64,000 bases of DNA from Nitrospiraceae bacterium (GTDB lineage Bacteria; Nitrospirota; Nitrospiria; Nitrospirales; UBA8639). The position numbers and the translations under genes were made by a program. Positions 54,779-62,324 of this stretch are shown piece by piece (position 1 is the first letter of the stretch; every line of letters begins with the position of its first letter). The DNA is taken from NCBI GenBank assembly GCA_020632595.1, contig JACKFF010000016.1, forward strand, positions 1-64,000, written 5' to 3'. Below the pieces are notes generated by a model that searched no databases, was not told where the DNA came from, and was given only the letters and a program-made list of their open reading frames with translations.

Positions 54779-54797
54779 CCAACTCTCAACTTCGTCC

Positions 54798-55214
54798 CTA
54801 CCTGCGTATTTCTGAAATACCTACAATAAGCCCAGCTTCTCCAACTGAATTCGTCAAGCCACGAGGCAGTGTTATTCCATAAGGAACAACGTCACCCAAA
54901 CCCTTCCCATCAGGAGCACTAAATGAAAATGAAAAATCCTTATACGGAGTGGTGCTTTCCCCTCCCCCGAAAGGCAGACCAAGGGCAGTGAAAAAAGCGG
55001 TTGTGAAAGGAGATGTTATTGCCCCTTCAATGCCTGCTTTTGATGCCCCACCAATAATTGATTTGAAATTTCCTCTCCCTCCTGCATAGGCCTCCGTCGC
55101 ACCTTTGCCTGCCCCCAATAAGGCTCCAGAGACAGCCGTGCCCGCAACAAATGGGCCTGAAGTGCCAAAGGATGGAAGAATAACGCTACCTGCAGAATTG
55201 AGTAATCCGAATTT
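54798..55214 (-). pseudogene. RHS-type variable tip fragment
   Basis: The frame contains a glycine/alanine-rich region (GALLGAGKGATEAYAGG, then GIEGAIT) like the tip at 50904 and a different C-terminal end. Upstream of 55214 the frame merely reads the duplicated methyltransferase tail in antisense, so the RHS part is cut there. No RHS core motif remains. It is probably a displaced tip. Confidence 0.6.
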
Positions 55215-55315
55215 ATCTTGTGTTTTCTGACATTCCCCACAAAATTCGCCTATGGCCTGCAATGGTCATTGCCAGTCCCATATCATAATTCCACGATCTT
55301 GAACCCGATCGACTT
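55215..55315. repeat. Duplicated methyltransferase 3' end, copy B
   Basis: Counterpart of 52959-53059, about 92 percent identical by eye. It abuts the RHS tip fragment at 55214, marking a recombination junction. Confidence 0.85.
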
Positions 55316-55374
55316 TCTAGCTAAAAGATCGGGGCTTTCCTCATTTTGGCATTATGTTAACAAGACTCTGCATG

Positions 55375-56364
55375 TTAGGTGGATGCAATCCGTCGACGGA
55401 TTCGGCGTAGAAATTTATGGGTTTTGCGTTTTCCTGAGAAAGAGAGCTGTCGAAGTGTCCATGTCTGCTTGAGCCACCATAATCGCCATCTGATTCTTTC
55501 TAGGGATGAATCATGCTGAATGGTCTGAGATGGTACTCTGGAAAGGTTTTGAGCCTCAGGCTTTTGTGCTACCGCCCGGATATGCTGAAAATCGCTCGTC
55601 CGGCCGTTGTCAATCGCGCATTCAATTACTACAAAGCCGGCTGCTTCAAGATATCTGGCTGTGGTCTGTGCAGTGAGATGATATTGATGCACCGGACCTG
55701 ACTGAAATACCGATCCGGTTTTGTACCGAGCCGGCTTCAGCACATCTTTCTCGTCAAGAAAAAGATAGCCCCCTGGCGCGAGCATGCTGAAAATTTTTTC
55801 CAGAAGCAGGCGGGGGGACAAGACGTGGGCCAGGACATGATGTGTCAGCACATTGACCGCATCGAAGGGTCCCTGAAACGGAATCGGTAACTGGGAAAAC
55901 CGGGAAAATGGCAATGGAAAGATTTCGGATAATCCGCGTCGCTCGCTAGCGTACCATCTATTTTTTTCGAACGGCTCTACGCAGAATACGTTCGCTCCTC
56001 CAGCCCGGAGCCGTGCCGAGAGTGCACCGGTTTGGCATCTCAGGTCGAGAATCCGTTTGTCTTTAACCTGAATGAAACGGTTGATGATGTTCAACCCCCA
56101 CTCTGCGACAGCATCCTGTTTTTGAATGTCATCTTCATCTTCGATTCCTTCCCCGGGCCTACTGCGGCTACCGGGGTCGTTGGCAAAGCGACTTTCATAG
56201 AATTTGTCCAAATCCTCCTGTTCAATTTGTGGAAACGCGTACATCAATTGACAGTGGATGCATATGACAATGCGGCAATTCAGTTCCGATGGTTCTGCGA
56301 TAACACAGGCTTCTGTCGAACGGCAGAGGTCACAGTTTCCCTTTTCTACGCGATCTCGATCCAT
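55375..56364 (-). CDS. SAM-dependent methyltransferase with N-terminal zinc ribbon
   Basis: The ATG at 56364 (MDRDRVEKGNCDLC) gives 329 residues. The N-terminus has CDLC and CIHC pairs, a zinc ribbon typical of sugar C-methyltransferase-like proteins. It is followed by a methyltransferase domain with ILDLRCQTGALS, where the usual second Gly is Arg-Cys, and LAPGGYLFLDE. A basic C-terminal tail closes it. It is the last gene of the minus-strand nonulosonate-type unit, 200 nt after the CMP-sugar synthetase. The target is presumably a glycan. Confidence 0.8.
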   Translation of the reverse strand: MDRDRVEKGNCDLCRSTEACVIAEPSELNCRIVICIHCQLMYAFPQIEQEDLDKFYESRFANDPGSRSRPGEGIEDEDDIQKQDAVAEWGLNIINRFIQVKDKRILDLRCQTGALSARLRAGGANVFCVEPFEKNRWYASERRGLSEIFPLPFSRFSQLPIPFQGPFDAVNVLTHHVLAHVLSPRLLLEKIFSMLAPGGYLFLDEKDVLKPARYKTGSVFQSGPVHQYHLTAQTTARYLEAAGFVVIECAIDNGRTSDFQHIRAVAQKPEAQNLSRVPSQTIQHDSSLERIRWRLWWLKQTWTLRQLSFSGKRKTHKFLRRIRRRIAST

Positions 56365-56564
56365 TGCCTGAAAGGGTTGGCCTAGGAAATTACTCAAGAC
56401 ACCATTCCTTTCCTTGTGAGAACAAGTGGAATGTTGAGGAAATGCTTCGGTTGGTCTGTTCGGGGATGCATATAGGGGATATGCATGGCAATGGAGCAAT
56501 TCGACCTGCGAGATGACCCCTGATTCACAGATGGTTCATCCACATCCTGATTTAAACGCAGACC

Positions 56565-57272
56565 TTATGCCTGATTTTTGGCATAAATGTATTCGGCAAG
56601 CTCCAAATCCCACATGGTATCGATACTGACCAGATACTCATCGAGGATAAGCGCTCCAGTCCGTTTACCCATGATGCTCTTTCCTTCCAGAAGACAGTTT
56701 CGCGTCATGACATAGGCTACCCCGTTTCGGTGATAAACCGGGGTGAGTTGTTGCCGGGCAATGATTCGGCTCCCGTTGGGATCATAATAGCCAATCCTGC
56801 CTGAGTCCAGGGTCAGTTGTTTGAGAGGGTGTGACTTAGAATCAGTTTCGGACAAGGTCCATACGGCGTCCCACTGTTCATTCACCAGCATCTCAACGGC
56901 GTGTATGACATGCGTTGGTCGACGAAGAGGAGAAGTCGGCTGGAGCATGATCACAATGTCATACCGCACAGCATCCAGTCGCTCCATTTCTTCTAACGCA
57001 TGGATCAAGACCGGCGCGTCCGATATTCGATCACCTGAGAGGTCCGGAGGCCGGAAAAAAGGGGCATCCAGGCCTGATTGTTTGGCACACTCGGCAATTT
57101 CAGGATGATCGGTCGAGACCACCGCTCGATCGATCATGGGGATTTCTTTCACCAACTGCCCAACTCTGGCAACTAACGGGATTCCGTGGAATGGAGTCAG
57201 ATTCTTGAGCGGAATTCCTTTGCTGCCGCCCCTGGCAGGACACACGGTCAGTATGCGTCGACTACCTATCAT
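56565..57272 (-). CDS. CMP-nonulosonate (acylneuraminate) cytidylyltransferase
   Basis: This enzyme activates a nonulosonic acid with CTP to the CMP-sugar. The 235-residue protein has the family hallmark CPARGGSKGIPLKN at its start and MLQPTSPLR in the middle. It lies two genes downstream of the NeuB-like synthase. Which acid is used (neuraminic, legionaminic, pseudaminic or other) cannot be told. Confidence 0.9.
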   Translation of the reverse strand: MIGSRRILTVCPARGGSKGIPLKNLTPFHGIPLVARVGQLVKEIPMIDRAVVSTDHPEIAECAKQSGLDAPFFRPPDLSGDRISDAPVLIHALEEMERLDAVRYDIVIMLQPTSPLRRPTHVIHAVEMLVNEQWDAVWTLSETDSKSHPLKQLTLDSGRIGYYDPNGSRIIARQQLTPVYHRNGVAYVMTRNCLLEGKSIMGKRTGALILDEYLVSIDTMWDLELAEYIYAKNQA

Positions 57273-57386
57273 AGGGTCTTTTTAGGGATACACGCCGTTG
57301 ATGATGTATTCATCGGTTTTGTGCAAATCATAACTTCCTGGTACAAAAGTGTAAAGAATCTTCACTGAAAGGCGGTGTTGAGATGC

Positions 57387-58079
57387 TCAATGGTTTGGGC
57401 AAAGGTCATTTCGTTTCTCCTGTAGATTTTCCACGATGGTTCTGAGTGCAGCCAGGCTTGTCATATGGAGTGGTGGTATCTGTGTGAATCGGCTGTTACC
57501 ACCAAGAATGACTCCGGCAAAGTGGCAGCCAAATTCAGCTGCAGCCTTCCAGTCATCTTCACTATCTCCGACAAAGAGTATTTCCTCCGGTCTTGCCTGA
57601 ATGAGCCCTTGGATGTGCAGCAAATTTTCGAGTTTACTGGCCGGGGCTCCATATATTCCCGAAAAATAGTGGGTGAGGTTTCGGAGTGTCACAAGGCGAT
57701 TGAGGGCTTTGGCCGGCGTTCTTGAGTTGAGGTATAGAGGAATCTTTTGACTCATCAGCCATGAGAGTATTCTTGAGGCCCCAGGGACTTCCGGGCATCC
57801 GACAACGGCCGCTTCGCAGGTGGTTGTGTACGTCTCGGCCCATTGTGAGCCGAGGACCTCCGGGCCTGTGTGGGGCGGAATAAGACCTTTCGCCATGAAT
57901 TCCCGGGCAAGTTCACGGGTGATTCCGTATCGATCCTTATGAGAGCACCGTTGAAGAACGTCGGTGACGGTGTCTCCGCTTGGATCATAATTCTCGACAA
58001 TCTTATAAAAGGACTGAACCTTCATCTGGTTGGAATCAACCAGCGTCCCATCAAAATCGAATGCGACGCAAGCAATCAT
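57387..58079 (-). CDS. HAD-family phosphatase
   Basis: The 230 residues have the HAD nucleophile motif FDFDGTLVDS (Asp8, Asp10), a helical cap, SRTPAKAL with motif II/III residues and GDSEDD as motif IV. It overlaps the NeuB-cupin gene by 4 nt, so it very likely serves that pathway, for example by removing phosphate from a nonulosonate-9-phosphate or its precursor. The substrate is inference. Confidence 0.88.
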   Translation of the reverse strand: MIACVAFDFDGTLVDSNQMKVQSFYKIVENYDPSGDTVTDVLQRCSHKDRYGITRELAREFMAKGLIPPHTGPEVLGSQWAETYTTTCEAAVVGCPEVPGASRILSWLMSQKIPLYLNSRTPAKALNRLVTLRNLTHYFSGIYGAPASKLENLLHIQGLIQARPEEILFVGDSEDDWKAAAEFGCHFAGVILGGNSRFTQIPPLHMTSLAALRTIVENLQEKRNDLCPNH

Positions 58080-59659
58080 TGCGCATGAGGATCGGGCAAT
58101 GGCACTTCAGGAGCCTTCTCCGATGCTGGCTGCTGGGCGATTTGAAAACGTCCCCAATGATCAACCATGGTTTTCCGCTCGGATCGTTGCAGCTTATTGA
58201 TTCGTTTGTCGGCATAGAAGGAATCGTTGTTATAGTGGGTGGTGGACACTTCTTCAAAGACAACTCCGGTGTCTGTCCAAAAGGAATGCCACACTCCAGG
58301 CAGGATGAGAATGGTTTCACCGGGATGCATAATGCGGGGATATCCGTCGATATTGACGTGAAGGATCCCGAAAAGTATTTGAAATGTTTCCTCCTTCCTC
58401 GCATGATAATGTGAAGGGTGTCGCTGTCCCGGCAATTGAATGACGAGTTTTTTGCAGTATTCCCGATTAATGCATTCGATAATGACTGCGCCGGTTTGTC
58501 GGAAATTTTCAAGGCCGTAGTGGTGCGAATATTCGACTTTAAACTCACTGCCTAATTGAATGTTGGCTTCGTTGAGTAAGGCTTTGACCTCGTGAATCGC
58601 CTGTTTAAGGGTCACCAGACCTTGATTGATGGTGATCTCGACAGCGTCCCGCATGACCGGTTGGTCCGGCGTAATGTCCTGGACGGCCGTATAGCCTTCC
58701 TTCCATGCTCCGCTTTCCATCTGCCCGTCGACGTAGGGCATGGCAAAATACACAAGGTCCCGTGTAAGTTCCCGGCCTTTTTTAATTGACCGTTTGGCAA
58801 AGACCCCCCGACGAAGGCCGTCCAAGGAGGACTGTTCCACTTCGGAGGCCGGTGGTCGGGTTTTTGGGCCACACAATACTTTTGCCCGATGATAGGCTTC
58901 CAGCCAGGTGTCTACTTGTTGTGCGGTGGAAGAGTAGGCATTCAATTTGATGGATTCGGTTTCCAATCCGATGTGCCGTTCAAAAAGTCTGGCTCCAAGA
59001 GCGACCGCAATTTGAACAGGGACGGTATCACCGGGGTTTTCATGCGTGGACCAGCCGATAGGAATATTAGGATACCGGTTGCGTAACATTTGAATTTGAT
59101 TCAAGTTCATCAAGGGGTCAGGAGTTGGATACACCGACACACAGTGCATGAGCGCAAATTGTACGGCCCGATGTTGGAAGAAACTCACCACATTGTCGAT
59201 ATCCTCTAATGTCAGACCACCGGTTGAGCACACGACCGGCGGCCCGGCCCCGGCAATTTCCTCAAGAAGCGGCCAATCCTTGGCTGAACAACTGGCGACC
59301 TTCAACACATTAAAACCCATGTCGACGGCAATATTGACAGACTCTTCATCGAAGGGCGTGCACATGGCTAGCAGCCCTTGGGCCCATACTTCATTGAGCA
59401 ATGTTTGGAACTGGGTCTGGTCCAATCGGGTGGATTGAAATCGTTGGATGTATTTGAGCTCGCTGTTTGACTGGTGATCGGTATGAATGAAGGTGTCGAG
59501 TTGGCGGAATTGGAATTTGATCGCTGCCCGGACTTGATGCCGTTTGATCACCTCAGCCATTGATTGGATAATTCCCAGGCCGTGTTCCACACTTCCCTGG
59601 TGGTTATTGGCCAGATCCAATATGAATAAATCATGGAAATTAAAATCTTGGTCTATCAT
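58076..59659 (-). CDS. NeuB-family nonulosonate synthase fused to a cupin domain
   Basis: NeuB enzymes condense phosphoenolpyruvate with a hexose-derived aldose. The 527-residue protein has a TIM barrel with ANNHQGSVEHG, IKFQFRQ, STGGLTLEDI and a GWSTHENPGD segment (about 1-290), then a SAF-like domain (RRGVFAKRSIKKGREL). At about 400-500 follows a cupin with HPSHYHARKEETFQILFG and HPGETILILPGVWH, which should bind a metal. Ordinary NeuB ends before the cupin. The cupin may isomerise a sugar or sense it. It lies 24 nt after the oxidoreductase gene and overlaps the HAD gene. Confidence 0.87.
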   Translation of the reverse strand: MIDQDFNFHDLFILDLANNHQGSVEHGLGIIQSMAEVIKRHQVRAAIKFQFRQLDTFIHTDHQSNSELKYIQRFQSTRLDQTQFQTLLNEVWAQGLLAMCTPFDEESVNIAVDMGFNVLKVASCSAKDWPLLEEIAGAGPPVVCSTGGLTLEDIDNVVSFFQHRAVQFALMHCVSVYPTPDPLMNLNQIQMLRNRYPNIPIGWSTHENPGDTVPVQIAVALGARLFERHIGLETESIKLNAYSSTAQQVDTWLEAYHRAKVLCGPKTRPPASEVEQSSLDGLRRGVFAKRSIKKGRELTRDLVYFAMPYVDGQMESGAWKEGYTAVQDITPDQPVMRDAVEITINQGLVTLKQAIHEVKALLNEANIQLGSEFKVEYSHHYGLENFRQTGAVIIECINREYCKKLVIQLPGQRHPSHYHARKEETFQILFGILHVNIDGYPRIMHPGETILILPGVWHSFWTDTGVVFEEVSTTHYNNDSFYADKRINKLQRSERKTMVDHWGRFQIAQQPASEKAPEVPLPDPHAQ

Positions 59660-59683
59660 GCTTTTCCCCTTCCTCTGGCAGAT

Positions 59684-60775
59684 CTACAGCAATTCTAATG
59701 CCTCTGGTGTATACCCTTTCCGGTAATCAATGCGCACAGTGCGTTTCTTGGCTGACGAGAGATGCGCGGCGGCGACCACCAGCATGGTTTCCAGGCCTCG
59801 TTCCAATGAGAGGACGGATTCTTTTGTCTTGCCTGTCATGACGTCCTCGATATGCTGTAATTCCCAGATGAAATCATCCGGTCGCGTTTTTTGAATGGTA
59901 CGGAATTGGGTGTCATGGCCACCGGTTTTCCAATCGACTCTATCGACTCCTGGTTGGTGCCCGATAGTAAGTTCCGCGAAACCGTCATTTCCTTGAATTC
60001 TTGCCCACTTCCTGGAAGGGGAGGTAATGACGTCCTGCACCACCCTTCCCAGTAACCCTGCTTCAGTCCTCAGGCTAAGCAGGCAGAGTTTATCGTACTC
60101 CACCATATCTGTCTGGACATAATCCAGTGTCGCGGAGACTTCCGTGATGCGGCCTTTCCCCAGGCCCCCACTCAAAAATTGCCAGAGGTTGATCGCGTGG
60201 GAATGTTCCCCGCTGGCACCTCCACCCCGTTTCCAAAACCCCAAATAACTGTCCTGTGGACCCTGTAACCAGGGATGAGCTGCGAAGATGCCGCCCCAAT
60301 GTTCACGAAATTCCACGTCAATGGTCTCAATGGCGGATAATTGGCGACCGGCTTGGAGCGTTTCCTGCGCGGCCTTTCCCACGACGTGGTCATATCCCAC
60401 AAAGGCAAATGTGCCAGACTCGATCACCATCTTTTGTAATGTTTGGGCCTGTTCCAAGTTCGGGGGGCAGAGAGGTTTTTCCACAAGAATGGCTTTGGGT
60501 TTTTCCTCAAGAGCCGCAAGTGCCAGGGAAAGGTGGGAGTCTGGAGGAGTTCCAACAACCACGAGATCAAATCCTCCTCTCGGGGCGTCTTTGACCAGGG
60601 AAAGCTTGATGGCCTCATCCCATTTTCCATATCGAGTCGGATAAATGGTCTGTCTGGTTCGATCCAATGCCGCCTGGTCCACATCGCAGATTGTGACGTT
60701 CCAACCCAGGGAACGGGAGGCATGAGCCAGATGGTTGCCGATAGACCCGGCTCCAAAAATTTTTACGTTAAACAT
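59684..60775 (-). CDS. Gfo/Idh/MocA-family oxidoreductase
   Basis: The 363-residue NAD(P)-dependent sugar dehydrogenase has FGAGSIGNHL at the N-terminus, the VEKPL motif near residue 98 and a C-terminal beta-sheet domain with GEHSHAINLWQFL. Family members oxidise or reduce nucleotide-activated or free sugars. Its place upstream of the NeuB-cupin gene suggests it makes or modifies the synthase substrate. Confidence 0.88.
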   Translation of the reverse strand: MFNVKIFGAGSIGNHLAHASRSLGWNVTICDVDQAALDRTRQTIYPTRYGKWDEAIKLSLVKDAPRGGFDLVVVGTPPDSHLSLALAALEEKPKAILVEKPLCPPNLEQAQTLQKMVIESGTFAFVGYDHVVGKAAQETLQAGRQLSAIETIDVEFREHWGGIFAAHPWLQGPQDSYLGFWKRGGGASGEHSHAINLWQFLSGGLGKGRITEVSATLDYVQTDMVEYDKLCLLSLRTEAGLLGRVVQDVITSPSRKWARIQGNDGFAELTIGHQPGVDRVDWKTGGHDTQFRTIQKTRPDDFIWELQHIEDVMTGKTKESVLSLERGLETMLVVAAAHLSSAKKRTVRIDYRKGYTPEALELL

Positions 60776-60869
60776 GTATCCTCCTTAGAATGTTCACGAG
60801 ATTTGGTATATGGATGCCCATGCATGCTCAGCATGATTGCGGTTATAGGCATTCTTCATGATGGAGTCG

Positions 60870-62261
60870 TTAGTGGCGAAATATTTCAAAAATATTGTCG
60901 TGCAGAGGCCTGACTTGTGTGTGGTGAAATCTACCTAATGCGCGTTGCAATCGCCCAATGCGTTCTTCGATATGCGCCAGGGTGATATTGGGGAAAATAT
61001 GGTTCAGATAATTGTAGCGTTGTGATCGGTTTTGATCTCCCATGCGAAAATGAGCGTTGAATCGGCGTCGTAATTTTCTGCCGAGGGCCTGAGATTTTGC
61101 GGCAAATACCGTTCCCCATTTCGGGCTCGGGGGTGAACAGGTGGCGTCGAATGTTTCCAGGGTCTTTACAATGTTTTCTGAGGCAAAAGGCCCTTGGAGG
61201 GCCGCGAGATATTGTTCAATTAACCGTGTTTTGGCTTCAGAGGCATTTTCCTGTGGAGTCTGAACACCTGAAAGCGTTGTTTTGATGAGTTCAATTAATT
61301 CCCGGGAGGATGTTGCCCGGCGGCTAACGGCATTCGGAAGTTGTTTGTCAAAACGGTCGGAGATGATTGGTTGATAGGAAAAAACGGGACGTTTCAGGAC
61401 ATATCCTTCCAAGCCGGTGGTGCAGCTATTATGAATGATGGCATCGGCCGCCAATAGCCAGGGAATGACATGCCCTTCAATATGCACCTGGACGTTTGTA
61501 TATCCGTTGGCGGCCTGCTTCCATGTTTCGTGGTTTTCAGAGGGATGAGGACGGATCAAGATGGTATGACCGGGAAAGGCTGCGGCCATTTGGCCGACCA
61601 TTTCCTGAAAATACTGGAATAGCGCCAGACGGTGCCTGGCCATTCCCAGATCAAATTCGTCCACGTCCGATGGTGAAACTGCCGCTCGTTCGAGTGCCTC
61701 CTTTTCAGCGCCCTTGTTGGGCCTAAAGTGGTTCAATTTACCAAAATTGGTATTAATCAGGATGATCTTCCCAAATTTTTTATGGATTGTTTCGACTTGC
61801 GGTGTCCAATATTGGCGCATTTCCGGCCGTAGTAAGTCTACCCGGGAATTTCCGGTTATATGCAGAGGCATTCCATTGTATGTGGGCTGTGCTTTCCAGA
61901 TTCTGGCATTTTCTGGTCCCCATGCTAAAAAGAGGTTGGGCCGGGAAAATTCCGTCGAGCCCAATTTTTCTTTCACGTACACTTCTGGCGAACAATACAC
62001 AATGGCTTCCTCGTCCGTTCCTACCAATGAGTGCCCCAATTGCGCCAGAAGAGAGAAGACGATGGCATTCCGGTTATGAAGATTGGTGGGCAGGTAGATG
62101 GATTTGGGTAAAGCGGCCAGATTGAGTTGAATTTCGTGTTTTTCCCCAATAATGACGGTAAATCCACGCTCTGCTGCGAAGCAGGAAAGCAGAACTTTGG
62201 CGTCAAATTCCCTATTAAAGATTTCAACGGGAATGGTGAGACGGCGTCGTGGTTTTGTCAT
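60870..62261 (-). CDS. Surface carbohydrate biosynthesis protein, GT-B-like
   Basis: The 463-residue protein resembles surface-polysaccharide proteins with a GT-B/CDP-glycerol-transferase-like fold: ILINTNFG, LIRPHPSENHE and HNSCTTGLEGYVLKRPV, the last typical of a donor-binding site. A C-terminal basic extension may bind membrane. It lies between the oxidoreductase and the ELM1-type gene. It may transfer the nonulosonate or polymerise it; this is inference. Confidence 0.75.
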   Translation of the reverse strand: MTKPRRRLTIPVEIFNREFDAKVLLSCFAAERGFTVIIGEKHEIQLNLAALPKSIYLPTNLHNRNAIVFSLLAQLGHSLVGTDEEAIVYCSPEVYVKEKLGSTEFSRPNLFLAWGPENARIWKAQPTYNGMPLHITGNSRVDLLRPEMRQYWTPQVETIHKKFGKIILINTNFGKLNHFRPNKGAEKEALERAAVSPSDVDEFDLGMARHRLALFQYFQEMVGQMAAAFPGHTILIRPHPSENHETWKQAANGYTNVQVHIEGHVIPWLLAADAIIHNSCTTGLEGYVLKRPVFSYQPIISDRFDKQLPNAVSRRATSSRELIELIKTTLSGVQTPQENASEAKTRLIEQYLAALQGPFASENIVKTLETFDATCSPPSPKWGTVFAAKSQALGRKLRRRFNAHFRMGDQNRSQRYNYLNHIFPNITLAHIEERIGRLQRALGRFHHTQVRPLHDNIFEIFRH

Positions 62262-62324
62262 TTCATAAATATCCTGGCATGTTTCGGAGAGTGTTTTGCT
62301 CCGGCTGTGCTGATGGGGACGTGG

